A stretch of 64,000 nt of DNA from an uncultured Faecalibacterium sp. (GTDB lineage: Bacteria; Bacillota; Clostridia; Oscillospirales; Ruminococcaceae). Position numbers and translations under genes: made by a program. The stretch covers positions 1-64,000 of the forward strand of contig CAJFNF010000004.1 in assembly GCA_904394215.1 (NCBI GenBank), given 5' to 3'. Shown piece by piece: positions 17,487 through 25,880 of this stretch. Every line of letters begins with the position of its first letter. Within the stretch, counting starts at the first letter, position 1. The notes below the pieces were generated by a model, which searched no databases, was not told where the DNA came from, and saw nothing but the letters and a program-made list of their open reading frames with translations.

Positions 17487-18968
17487 TCAGCCCCCCATCA
17501 TCCGGTAAATGGCGTCCATGTCCAGCGCGCCCCGGACTGCGGCGGCCAGACGGTCAAATTCCTGTTCCTGAAAGGCCCGGTGGGAGACCGGCTGTGCCCC
17601 CGCCGGGTCGATGCCTTTGGCCCGGCACAGGGCGTCCGCCAGTTTGGCGGTGGCTTCGCCGGTGTCAAAGAGGCCGTGGAGGTAGGTGCCGTAGACTTTG
17701 CCCGACACGCAGCCCTCGGCCCGGCCGTCGGACAGCCGGCAGAAGGGCTGGCCCTCCACGGTGGTTTTGCCCATGTGGATCTCGTAGCCCTCCAGCCGGG
17801 CCCCGGCAAAGGGCCCGGCCAAAGCTTCGGCCTCCACCCGGGTGCGGGTTTTCCGGTCACAGAACACGGTATCCACCGGCAGCAGCCCCAGGCCCCGGCA
17901 GACAGCGCCGGGGGTGCCTCCCTCGGTGCCTTGGGGGTCGGAGAGGGTGCGGCCCAGCATCTGGTAGCCGCCGCAGATCCCCACCACCGGCACACCGGCG
18001 GCGGCCAGCTTCAGGACGGCGGCTTCCAGGCCGCTCTGCCGCAGCCAGGCCAGGTCGTCCAGGGTGCTCTTGGTCCCCGGCAGGATCACTACGTCGGGCC
18101 TGCCCAGCTCGGCCGGGCGGCTCACATACCGCACCCCCAGCAGCGGGTGCTGTTCCAGGGGGGAGAAATCGGTGAAGTTGGAAATCCGGGGCAGCCGAAT
18201 CACCGCCGCGTCCAGGGGCTTGTGGACCTGGGTCTCGTTCAGGGAAGGGGCCAGGGAGTCCTCGTCGTCGATCTGGGTGCGGACATAGGGCACCACCCCC
18301 ACCACCGGCACCCCGGTCTTTTGCTCCAGGGGTTCCAGGCCGGGGCGGAGGATCTCCACGTCCCCCCGGAACTTGTTGATCACCAGGCCCTTGATCCGGG
18401 CCCGCTCTTCGGGCTCCAGCAGGGCCACCGTGCCGTAGAGCTGGGCAAACACCCCGCCCCGGTCGATGTCCCCCGCCAGCAGCACCGGCGCATCCACCCG
18501 TTTGGCCAGGCCCATGTTGACGATGTCATCCGCCTTCAGGTTGATCTCGGCGGGGCTGCCCGCCCCTTCGATGACAATCACGTCGTTTTCAGCCGCCAGG
18601 CTCCCGTAGGCCGCCAGAATCTCGGGCATCAGCTGCTTTTTGTACCGGAAATAGTCCCGGGCCGGCATCTGGCCCCGGACCTCCCCGTTGACAATCACCT
18701 GGCTGCCCACGTCGCTGCAGGGCTTCAGCAGGATGGGGTTCATCCGCACGTCCGGCTCCCGGCCGGCGGCCATGGCCTGCACCACCTGGGCCCGGCCCAT
18801 TTCCAGGCCCTCCCGGGTGACGTAGCTGTTGAGGGCCATGTTCTGGCTCTTGAACGGGGCGCACCGCAGGCCGTCCTGATGGAAAATCCGGCACAGGGCG
18901 GTGCACAGCAGGCTCTTGCCTGCCCCCGACATGGTGCCCTGTACCATGATGCAGCGGGTCTTGCTCAT
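17487..18968 (-). CDS. cbiP: Cobyric acid synthase (glutamine-hydrolysing)
   Basis: Amidates four side chains of adenosylcobyrinate a,c-diamide. 493 residues, normal length. The N-terminal dethiobiotin-synthetase-like ATPase starts VQGTMSGAGKSLLCTAL. The C-terminal class I glutamine amidotransferase has the nucleophile in GICGGYQMLG near 330 and a late catalytic His in YLHGLFD. Its start overlaps the upstream gene as ATGA. Confidence 0.97.
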   Translation of the reverse strand: MSKTRCIMVQGTMSGAGKSLLCTALCRIFHQDGLRCAPFKSQNMALNSYVTREGLEMGRAQVVQAMAAGREPDVRMNPILLKPCSDVGSQVIVNGEVRGQMPARDYFRYKKQLMPEILAAYGSLAAENDVIVIEGAGSPAEINLKADDIVNMGLAKRVDAPVLLAGDIDRGGVFAQLYGTVALLEPEERARIKGLVINKFRGDVEILRPGLEPLEQKTGVPVVGVVPYVRTQIDDEDSLAPSLNETQVHKPLDAAVIRLPRISNFTDFSPLEQHPLLGVRYVSRPAELGRPDVVILPGTKSTLDDLAWLRQSGLEAAVLKLAAAGVPVVGICGGYQMLGRTLSDPQGTEGGTPGAVCRGLGLLPVDTVFCDRKTRTRVEAEALAGPFAGARLEGYEIHMGKTTVEGQPFCRLSDGRAEGCVSGKVYGTYLHGLFDTGEATAKLADALCRAKGIDPAGAQPVSHRAFQEQEFDRLAAAVRGALDMDAIYRMMGG

Positions 18969-20035
18969 CCCAGCACCTCCTTCAGCGCCCCCAGCAGGCG
19001 GGCGTTTTCCGGCCCGGTCCGGACCGCCGTCCGGTACCAGGCGTCATCCAGTCCCTCATAGTTGCCGCAGCTGCGCAGCAGGATCCCCCGCTGCCGCAGC
19101 GGCTCGATGAGGGGCGTCTCACAGCGGAACAGCAGGTAGTTGGCCTCCCCTTCCACCACCCGGCATCCCAGGGCCCGCAGCCCGGCGGCCAGCACAGGCC
19201 GCTCTTGGGCGATCAGGGCCCGGACCTGCCGGACATACTCGGTCTCTTTCAACGCTGCCAGCCCCGCTTCCTGGGCCGGGGTGGACACCGCCCAGGGCTG
19301 GCCCGCCCGGCGCAGCCGGTCCAGCAGGTCCTCGTCCGACCCCAGCAGGTACCCCAGCCGGACCCCCGCCATCCCGTAAATCTTGGTAAAGGCCTTCAGG
19401 ATCACCAGGTTGGGGTATGCCCCCAGGCAGCCCTTCAGGGTGTGGGCGGCGGGGTCTTCCAGGAAGTCCCCGAAGCACTCGTCCACCACCAGCACCGCCC
19501 CGATGGCCCGGCAGCGGGCCAGAATCCGCTCCAGCAGGGGCCGGGGGCTGGTGCGGCCGGTGGGGTTGTTGGGTTCACAGAGGAACACCATCCCCACCCC
19601 CGGCTCCAGGGCATCCAGGAAAGATTCATCCAGCACAAAGTCCTTTTTTTCCTCCAGCCGGAAAGCCTCCACCCGGCAGCCCGCCGCTTCCAGCGCGGCC
19701 TGGTACTCGGCAAAGGTGGGGGCGGTCACCAGGGCCCGGGCCGGCTTCAGGGCCAGGGCGGCCCGCCAGATCAGGTCGGCGGCGCCGTTGCCGCACAGCA
19801 CCCAGCCGGCGGGCACCCCTTCCGCCTCCCCGATGGCCCCGGACAGGGCCCGGCAGAGGGGGTCAGGGTACCGGCTGCACCGGGTGACACAGCCGGACAG
19901 GGCCGCCGCCACCCCCGCCGGAAGCCCCAGGGGGCTCACATTGGCCGAACAGTCCAGCAGGGGCGTTTCGGCACCGTACCGGGCGGCAAAGCCCGCCCAG
20001 TCTCCCCCGTGGGTCAGTATGATTTCCTTGCTCAT
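18965..20035 (-). CDS. cobD: Threonine-phosphate decarboxylase-like aminotransferase (CobD/CobC family)
   Basis: PLP enzyme of fold type I expected to make (R)-1-aminopropan-2-ol phosphate for attachment to cobyric acid. 356 residues. Conserved CEPNNPTGR (about 195) and the PLP lysine segment ILKAFTKIYGMAGVRLGY (about 237-254), and the family start HGGD. The start at 20035 overlaps the cbiB stop as ATGA, preferred over an ATG three codons earlier. Its position next to cbiB supports the aminopropanol role over a histidinol-phosphate role. Confidence 0.92.
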   Translation of the reverse strand: MSKEIILTHGGDWAGFAARYGAETPLLDCSANVSPLGLPAGVAAALSGCVTRCSRYPDPLCRALSGAIGEAEGVPAGWVLCGNGAADLIWRAALALKPARALVTAPTFAEYQAALEAAGCRVEAFRLEEKKDFVLDESFLDALEPGVGMVFLCEPNNPTGRTSPRPLLERILARCRAIGAVLVVDECFGDFLEDPAAHTLKGCLGAYPNLVILKAFTKIYGMAGVRLGYLLGSDEDLLDRLRRAGQPWAVSTPAQEAGLAALKETEYVRQVRALIAQERPVLAAGLRALGCRVVEGEANYLLFRCETPLIEPLRQRGILLRSCGNYEGLDDAWYRTAVRTGPENARLLGALKEVLG

Positions 20036-21009
20036 AGCCACCATCCCAGCCCCAGCCAGAGGCCCAGGCGAAGGGCCAGGCCCACCCCCAGGGCGAGGAA
20101 CCCCGCCAGATAGAGGATGTGGTCGGCCCGCAGGATGTCCTCCGGCTCCACCGGGCGATCAGGGTCGCCGATGGTGGGCTTGTCATAATATTCCCCAAAA
20201 TACCAGGCCGGGCCCGCCAGCTGGACCCCCAGCGCCCCGGCGCAGGCCGATTCGGTCTGGGCCGAGTTGGGGCTGGCGTGGCGGCGGCGGTCCCGCCGCC
20301 AGATCCGGAAGGCGTTTTTGCCGTCAAAGCCAGCCAGCGCCGAGGCGGCAATCCAGAACAGGGCCGCCAGCCGGGAGGGGATCCAGTTGGCAATGTCGTC
20401 CAGATGGGCTGCCGCCCGGCCAAAGTAGAGATAACGCTCATTCTTGTAGCCCACCATGCTGTCCATGGTGTTGACGGCCTTATAGGCCAGGCCCAGGGGT
20501 GCCCCGCCGATCAGCAGATACAGCAGCGGGGCCAGCACCCCGTCCGAGAAGTTCTCGGCCACCGTCTCCACTGCGGCCTTGGCCACACCCTCTGCCGACA
20601 GGGCGGCGGTGTCCCGGCCCACAATCCGGCTCACCTGCCGCCGGGCCGCCGGCAGGTCCCCCGCCTTCAGGGGCGGGTAGACCCGGCTGCTCTCGTCGGC
20701 CAGGCCCCGCAGGGCCAGGGCCTGCCAGCACCAGACCAGCTGGACGGCAAAGCCCAGCACCGGGTGAACCCAACAGGCCGCGGCGCACACCGCCGCCGTC
20801 AGGGCAAAGGTGCCCAGTGGCAGCACCGCCGCCAGCACCCGCCCCGCCGCCAGCAGGCCGGCCGGGGTGTCGGGGAACAGGCGCCGCAGCCATCTTTCCA
20901 GCCGGGCAATGATTTTCCCCATCAGCACCACCGGGTGGGGCATCCAGGCCGGGTCGGCCAGCAGCAGATCCAGCCCAAAGCCCCCCAGCACCGCCAGCGC
21001 CGTCAGCAT
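20032..21009 (-). CDS. cbiB: Adenosylcobinamide-phosphate synthase
   Basis: Integral membrane enzyme joining aminopropanol (phosphate) to adenosylcobyric acid. 325 residues from ATG 21009; the frame continues upstream within cobC, but this start begins with the family N-terminus LLLADPAWMPHPVVLMGKII. Further conserved parts: AVETVAENFSDGVLAPLLY and NTMDSMVGYKNERYLYFGRAAA. Overlaps the cobC stop by seven bases. Confidence 0.95.
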   Translation of the reverse strand: MLTALAVLGGFGLDLLLADPAWMPHPVVLMGKIIARLERWLRRLFPDTPAGLLAAGRVLAAVLPLGTFALTAAVCAAACWVHPVLGFAVQLVWCWQALALRGLADESSRVYPPLKAGDLPAARRQVSRIVGRDTAALSAEGVAKAAVETVAENFSDGVLAPLLYLLIGGAPLGLAYKAVNTMDSMVGYKNERYLYFGRAAAHLDDIANWIPSRLAALFWIAASALAGFDGKNAFRIWRRDRRRHASPNSAQTESACAGALGVQLAGPAWYFGEYYDKPTIGDPDRPVEPEDILRADHILYLAGFLALGVGLALRLGLWLGLGWWL

Positions 21010-21611
21010 GTCCCCTCCGGCTTGGTGTACTGGACGGTGGCAATGTAGCGGAGCTGCTGCTGGTTTTTCCAGGTGTCGGCGTCGGTTTCCAGCACAAAGC
21101 CCCCGGCGTTGGGCCCGCACCACTCGTGGTAGGCCTTGTGGGGGAGGGCGTAGCGCTCCATCACCGACATCTGGGTGCCCCCGTGGGCCAGGATCACCAG
21201 CTGGTCCTTTCCTTCCGCAAAGGCCTGGTCCAGCAACCGGGCAAACACCGCGCAGGACCGGGCGGCGAAGGTCTCTTTTTTCTCCCCGTCGGGGCAGGGG
21301 CTCTCACAGTTGGAGGCCACCCAGGCCAGATAGTCGGGGTCGTTTTCCATATCCACATAGTTGCGGCCCTCAAAGGTGCCGAAGTCCATCTCCCGCAGGC
21401 CGGGGACGATCACCAGCTTTGAGTCCGGGAACAGGACCGCCGCGGTCTGCCGGGCCCGGGTCATGGGACTGACATACACCACTTCGGGGGTAAAATCGGC
21501 CCGGCGCAGCTGGGCCCGGCCCTGGGTGGACAGGGGGATATCCCGCTGTCCCTGATAGCGTTTTTCGGTGTTGTAAATGGTGACACCGTGGCGCAGCAGA
21601 TAGATTTTCAC
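21003..21611 (-). CDS. cobC: Histidine phosphatase, probable alpha-ribazole-5'-phosphate phosphatase
   Basis: 202 residues. Phosphoglycerate-mutase-like superfamily with the phosphohistidine motif LLRHGVT at the N-terminus, SPMTRARQTA and LREMDFGTFEG, and the second catalytic His in LAHGGTQMS near 148. In this operon the likely job is dephosphorylating alpha-ribazole phosphate or adenosylcobalamin phosphate. The start is taken as GTG 21611, which overlaps the upstream stop as GTGA and has AGGAG about 10 bases before it. The family alone does not prove the substrate; the context does most of the work. Confidence 0.87.
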   Translation of the reverse strand: MKIYLLRHGVTIYNTEKRYQGQRDIPLSTQGRAQLRRADFTPEVVYVSPMTRARQTAAVLFPDSKLVIVPGLREMDFGTFEGRNYVDMENDPDYLAWVASNCESPCPDGEKKETFAARSCAVFARLLDQAFAEGKDQLVILAHGGTQMSVMERYALPHKAYHEWCGPNAGGFVLETDADTWKNQQQLRYIATVQYTKPEGTC

Positions 21612-21946
21612 AGCGCACACTCTCCTTTCAATACCAGCGGAAGCCCGCAGAACACCCGCACCACGCAGTCGGCCCGCTCAGCCAGCAGGCAGGCCAGACG
21701 GCCCGCCGCCTCCCGGGCGGCCCGCTGGGCCGGGTCCATGGGGACCACGCCGCCCCCCACTTCGGTCATAATGACCGCCTGACAGCCCGCCAGCCTGTCG
21801 GCCAGGGCCGTCAGGTCTTCACAGCCTGCCGCCAGGTCCTGGGCGTCCCACACTGCCCGGGCGGACAATTCCTCCCGGGTGCAGCCCAGGGCCCGGCAGG
21901 CAAAGGCCCGTTTCCCGCTCCACAGCGGGCCGGTAATCAGCATCAT
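21608..21946 (-). CDS. Short CobU-like NTPase (second adenosylcobinamide kinase/guanylyltransferase homologue)
   Basis: 112 residues from ATG 21946 (or 21943). N-terminal P-loop-like MLITGPLWSGKRAFACRAL and C-terminal TEVGGGVVPMDPAQRAAREAAGRLACLLAERAD, which match the ends of CobU (compare NEVGxGIVP). The central portion that carries the catalytic His and guanylate-attachment segment in CobU (RIDRHR in the full-length copy at 22893-23420) is missing. It is therefore a degenerate or specialised paralogue encoded between cobS and cobC. It may be a nucleotide-binding partner rather than an active enzyme. Confidence 0.78.
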   Translation of the reverse strand: MMLITGPLWSGKRAFACRALGCTREELSARAVWDAQDLAAGCEDLTALADRLAGCQAVIMTEVGGGVVPMDPAQRAAREAAGRLACLLAERADCVVRVFCGLPLVLKGECAL

Positions 21947-21972
21947 ACTTGCCTCTCCCCTCTCGATGGGCT

Positions 21973-22896
21973 TCAGAAGCCCGCCAGCTGGACGGCCACC
22001 AGGGCTGCCAGCATCCACAGTTCACACCGCTGCAAAAACCATCCCGCCAGGTCCCCGGTGATCCCCCCGAAGTCCCGCCGGGACACGGCGGTATACCGTC
22101 CCAGGGCCGCCAGGGCTGCCGCCAGCATGGCCCAGCCCCAGACGCCCCCCAGCCCCACCAGGGCCATGGACAGCACCAGGATCATCAGGGTCAGGATGTT
22201 TTTGACCCGCCTGCGGTCGGCGGCGGTGGAAAAGGTATAGGCCAGGCCGCTGTGCTTGGCCAGGGGCAGCGACGCCACCGCCCAGCCCGAGATGGCCCGC
22301 TCCAGCACAAAGCCGATCTGGAGGCAGCCCACCGCCCGGGGGCTCAAAGCCAGGGCCCCCCACAAAGCGAAGTCCAGCACAAACCAGCTGCACAGCCGGA
22401 TCACCGCGAAGGCCCCGCAGTGAGAGTCCTTCAGGATGGAAAGGCGTTTTTCCTTGTCCCCGTAGCTGGCCAGGGCGTCGCTGGTGTCGGCAAAGCCGTC
22501 CAGATGGATGCCCCCGGTGATCCACACCGGCAGCAGGCAGAACACCGCCGCCCGCAGCAGCACCGGCAGGTCCCAGGACACGCACATCCATCCCCAGACC
22601 CCGGCGGCGGCCCCGCACACCACCCCTACCAGGGGGAAGGCGCAGAGGGCGTAGCGCATATTCCGCTCGTTCCACAAAGGCTGGGGCACCGGCACCGCCG
22701 AGAACATCCCGAAGGCCACCGCCACCGTCTGGCCGGTCATCCGCAGCCAGCCCGGCAGGGGTACCGCCGGCAGTTTGCCCCGGATGCCCCTGCAAAAGCC
22801 GAGGGCCTTTCCCGCCCCGGCCTTCAGGCCGGACCAGCCTTTGGCCAGGCCGCCGCGGCAGCGGGCCCAAAGGCCCGACCGTTTCTCCTTGTTCAT
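21973..22896 (-). CDS. cobS: Adenosylcobinamide-GDP ribazoletransferase (cobalamin synthase)
   Basis: Membrane enzyme for the last step, joining adenosylcobinamide-GDP to alpha-ribazole (phosphate). 307 residues, roughly 50 more than typical because of a basic N-terminal extension (KEKRSGLWARCRGGLAKGWS...). Conserved FSAVPVP near 65 and the metal-site motif GGIHLDGFADTSDAL near 130, followed by hydrophobic helices. The start overlaps the cobU stop as ATGA, so the extension appears to be translated. Confidence 0.94.
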   Translation of the reverse strand: MNKEKRSGLWARCRGGLAKGWSGLKAGAGKALGFCRGIRGKLPAVPLPGWLRMTGQTVAVAFGMFSAVPVPQPLWNERNMRYALCAFPLVGVVCGAAAGVWGWMCVSWDLPVLLRAAVFCLLPVWITGGIHLDGFADTSDALASYGDKEKRLSILKDSHCGAFAVIRLCSWFVLDFALWGALALSPRAVGCLQIGFVLERAISGWAVASLPLAKHSGLAYTFSTAADRRRVKNILTLMILVLSMALVGLGGVWGWAMLAAALAALGRYTAVSRRDFGGITGDLAGWFLQRCELWMLAALVAVQLAGF

Positions 22897-23420
22897 TTTG
22901 TTACCCCCTTGTACCCAAAGGGCAGCCCGCAGACCACCTCATACACCTGGTCGGCCCGGGCGGCGATGGCCCGGTGGGCCCGGGCCATCAGGCTCAGATA
23001 GGCTTCGGTGCCCGGGGCGTAGTCCCGCCCGCCGGCAAAGATCTCGTTGGAGACCACCACCAGTGCGCGGCACTGCGCTCTCAGCTTGCCGATGCCTTCC
23101 AGGATGGCGTCCAGCGCCCCCTCTTCCCCGGCCCCCGCCGGGCTGTAGAGTTCATTGGCCGCCAGGTTCCCCAGATCTTCCAGCAGCACCACACCCCGCC
23201 GGGGCAGCACCAGGCTTCCCAGATTGGTATACTGCTCGATGGTGGTAAAACCCTTTTGGGCCCGCATGGCCCGGTGGCGGTCGATCCGGGCCCGGCACTC
23301 TGCATCCATCGGCTCCATGGTGGCCAGGTAGTACCGGGGCCCCGGCCCGGCTTTCAGGACCAGGTCCTCCGCGAAGGCGCTTTTGCCCGAGGCCGAACCC
23401 CCAATCACCAGCGTCAGCAT
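22893..23420 (-). CDS. cobU: Adenosylcobinamide kinase / adenosylcobinamide-phosphate guanylyltransferase
   Basis: Bifunctional enzyme that phosphorylates adenosylcobinamide and then transfers GMP. 175 residues, standard size. P-loop LVIGGSASGKSAFAE at the N-terminus, YLATMEPMDAECRARIDRHR (His for guanylylation, about 45-52) and VVSNEIFAGG (about 120), with C-terminal VVCGLPFGYKG. ATG 23420 lies one base after the cobT stop. Confidence 0.95.
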   Translation of the reverse strand: MLTLVIGGSASGKSAFAEDLVLKAGPGPRYYLATMEPMDAECRARIDRHRAMRAQKGFTTIEQYTNLGSLVLPRRGVVLLEDLGNLAANELYSPAGAGEEGALDAILEGIGKLRAQCRALVVVSNEIFAGGRDYAPGTEAYLSLMARAHRAIAARADQVYEVVCGLPFGYKGVTK

Positions 23421-23421
23421 C

Positions 23422-24504
23422 TCACTCACCCTTTCCCTGGGGCTGGTAGGCCTCCACCCCGCAGGTCTCAAAACTGTAGCTCTCGGCGTACACCGCCCGG
23501 GCCATATCCCACAGGGGGATGGAGGCCACCGCACCGGTGCCCTCCCCCAGCCGCATCCCGGCGGTGATGAGGGGCTGTTTGCCCAAAGCGTCCAGCACCG
23601 CATGGCCCGCCGGTTCGGCGGACACATGGCTGGCGAACACCGCCTTGGAGGCCCCGGGGCAGAGCCGGACCGCACACAGGGCGGCCACCGTGCTGATCAG
23701 GCCGTCTGCCAGCACCGGCACCCGGCAGGCCGCGCCCCCCAGGAACACCCCGCACAGCCCCGCCAGGTCAAAGCCCCCTACTTTCGCCAGCACGTCCAGG
23801 GGGTCGGCGGGGTCGGGGCGGTTGACTTCCAGGGCACGGCGGACGGCGTCCCGCTTGCGGGCCAGGCCTGCATCCGACAGGCCCGCCCCCCGGCCCACGA
23901 AATCCTCCGCCGGCCGCCCCAGCAGGGTGCAGGCCACCGCCGCCGAAGTGGTGGTATTGCCGATGCCCATCTCACCGGTGGCCAGCAGGTTCACCCCGGC
24001 TGCGGCCTGCTCCGCCGCCAGGGCGGCCCCGGTGAGGACCGCCTGCTCCGCCTGGGCCCGGGTCATGGCGGGGCCCAGGGTGATATCCCCGGTGCCGTTG
24101 CCGATCCGCCGGGACAGCACCCCCGGCACCCCGGGGAAATCCAAAATCCCCATGTCCACCGGCACCACCCCGCACCGGGCGGCGGCAGCCATCCGGCAGA
24201 CGGGGCTCTCCCCCGCCGCAAACCCCCGGGCCACCGCGGCGGTGACCTGGGGGCCGGTCTGGGTGACCCCCTGGGCCACCACCCCGTTGTCGGCGCACAG
24301 CAGCACCACCGCCCGCTTGTCAAAGTTCAGCCGGGGGCTGCCGGTGAGGGCGGCGGCGTCTTCCAGCATGGTTTCCAGCAGGCCCAGGCTGCCCAGCGGG
24401 TGGGCCAGGCTGGCCCAGTGCCGGTGGGCCGCCGCCCGGGCGGCCTCATCGGCGGGGACGGAGGCCGCTTCCAGCAGGGCCTCGATGGAATTCCAGGACT
24501 GCAT
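23422..24504 (-). CDS. cobT: Nicotinate-nucleotide:dimethylbenzimidazole phosphoribosyltransferase
   Basis: Activates the lower-ligand base to alpha-ribazole 5'-phosphate. 360 residues from ATG 24504. Conserved VVLLCADNGVVAQGVTQT, GEMGIGNTTTSAA and the C-terminal catalytic Glu region MRLGEGTGAV. The preceding cbiA stop overlaps as TGATG. No bluB or bza genes for making the base are seen here. Confidence 0.96.
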   Translation of the reverse strand: MQSWNSIEALLEAASVPADEAARAAAHRHWASLAHPLGSLGLLETMLEDAAALTGSPRLNFDKRAVVLLCADNGVVAQGVTQTGPQVTAAVARGFAAGESPVCRMAAAARCGVVPVDMGILDFPGVPGVLSRRIGNGTGDITLGPAMTRAQAEQAVLTGAALAAEQAAAGVNLLATGEMGIGNTTTSAAVACTLLGRPAEDFVGRGAGLSDAGLARKRDAVRRALEVNRPDPADPLDVLAKVGGFDLAGLCGVFLGGAACRVPVLADGLISTVAALCAVRLCPGASKAVFASHVSAEPAGHAVLDALGKQPLITAGMRLGEGTGAVASIPLWDMARAVYAESYSFETCGVEAYQPQGKGE

Positions 24505-25865
24505 CACGTTTCTCTCTCCTTTCGGTATGCCGCGGCAGCCGCGGTGAACCGGTCGGCCAGCCGGGGCCGGCCTGCAAAATACAGATGGGGGAACCCGGCA
24601 TACAGCCGGGGCCCGGCAAAGCCGCAGCGCCACCGGCGGCCGTCGGGCTTTTCTGCCCCCAGGGCCTCCCCGGGGCAGGTGGAGTCCCAGTGGTGGAACT
24701 CATGCACCGGCACCGGCTCCCCCGCCCGGAACAGCATGCTGTCTTCGGATGCGGTGAGGGCGGCATAGCCGAACCGCACCAGCCGCCCCGCCCGGAAGCC
24801 GTCCCCCGGCAGCACCCCCGCCATGGGCCACACCTGCCCGGCCTCATCGGCCAGGGTCCGGCCCAGGTACAGGAAGCCCCCGCACTCGGCCACCGTGGGC
24901 ATGCCGGCGGCCACCGCTGCGGCAATGGCCCTGCGGATGGGTTGGTTCCGGCTGAGGGTTTCGGCGTACAGTTCCGGGTAGCCCCCCGGCAGGTAAAGGC
25001 CGTCGGCCTCGGGGAGGGCGGCGTCCTCCATGGGGCTGAAAAAGACCAGCTCCGCCCCCGCCTGGCGCAGGGCTTCCAGGGTCTCGGGGTAGCAGAAACA
25101 GAAGGCCCCGTCCCGGGCCACCGCAATCCGGGCCTGGGCCGGCACCGCCGGCGCCGCGGCTGCCTGCGGCACAGGCCGGCGGCAGAGGGCCAGCAGCCTG
25201 TCCAGGTCGGCGTTTGCTTCCAGGGCGCCGGCCAAAGCGTCCAGCCGGGGGGACAGGTCCTGGATCTCCCCGGCGGTGTACAGCCCCAGATGGCGGCTGG
25301 GCAGCCGGGCGGCCTCCAGGGCGGGCAGGCAGCCGATGACCGGCAGGCCGGTCTCCCGTTCCAGCAGGGGGGCCAGCCGCTGGGCATAGGAGGCCGAGCA
25401 GCCGTTCAGCAGGATGGCGGCCAGGTGGCTGTCCGGGCGAAAATCCCGCAGGCCTTTGATCTGGGCGGCCAACGTCAGGCTGGCGCCCCCCGGCCGCACC
25501 ACCAGCAGCACCGGCAGGCCCAGAGTGTCTGCGGTCTGCCAGCCGCTGGCGGCATCGGTGAGGCCGGCGCCGTCATAATAGCCCATGGCGGCCTCCACCA
25601 CCGCTGCCCCATGGCCCGCCAGATGGGCGCTGTACAGCTGCCGCAGCCGGTCGGGGGGCGTCAGGTACAGGTCCAGGTTGCAGCTGGGCACTTCCAGGGC
25701 CGCCCGGTGGAACATGGGGTCGATGTAGTCGGGGCCGCACTTGAAGGCGCAGGGGTTCAGCCCCCGGCGGCGCAGGGCCCGCAGCAGGGCACAGGCCACC
25801 GTGGTCTTGCCGCTGCCCGAGGCGGGGGCCGCCGCCATCAGCTGGGGAAGGGTGTTGTTTTCCAT
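24504..25865 (-). CDS. cbiA: Cobyrinate a,c-diamide synthase
   Basis: ATP-dependent amidation of the a and c carboxylates using glutamine. 453 residues. N-terminal ATPase with PASGSGKTTVACALL (about 14-28), then KCGPDYIDPMFH and MGYYDGAG. The C-terminal class I amidotransferase has YLPGGYPEL and nucleophile VAECGGFLYLGR near 330. Follows cbiET by 15 bases. Confidence 0.96.
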   Translation of the reverse strand: MENNTLPQLMAAAPASGSGKTTVACALLRALRRRGLNPCAFKCGPDYIDPMFHRAALEVPSCNLDLYLTPPDRLRQLYSAHLAGHGAAVVEAAMGYYDGAGLTDAASGWQTADTLGLPVLLVVRPGGASLTLAAQIKGLRDFRPDSHLAAILLNGCSASYAQRLAPLLERETGLPVIGCLPALEAARLPSRHLGLYTAGEIQDLSPRLDALAGALEANADLDRLLALCRRPVPQAAAAPAVPAQARIAVARDGAFCFCYPETLEALRQAGAELVFFSPMEDAALPEADGLYLPGGYPELYAETLSRNQPIRRAIAAAVAAGMPTVAECGGFLYLGRTLADEAGQVWPMAGVLPGDGFRAGRLVRFGYAALTASEDSMLFRAGEPVPVHEFHHWDSTCPGEALGAEKPDGRRWRCGFAGPRLYAGFPHLYFAGRPRLADRFTAAAAAYRKERET

Positions 25866-25880
25866 GGCCGCAGCCTCCTT

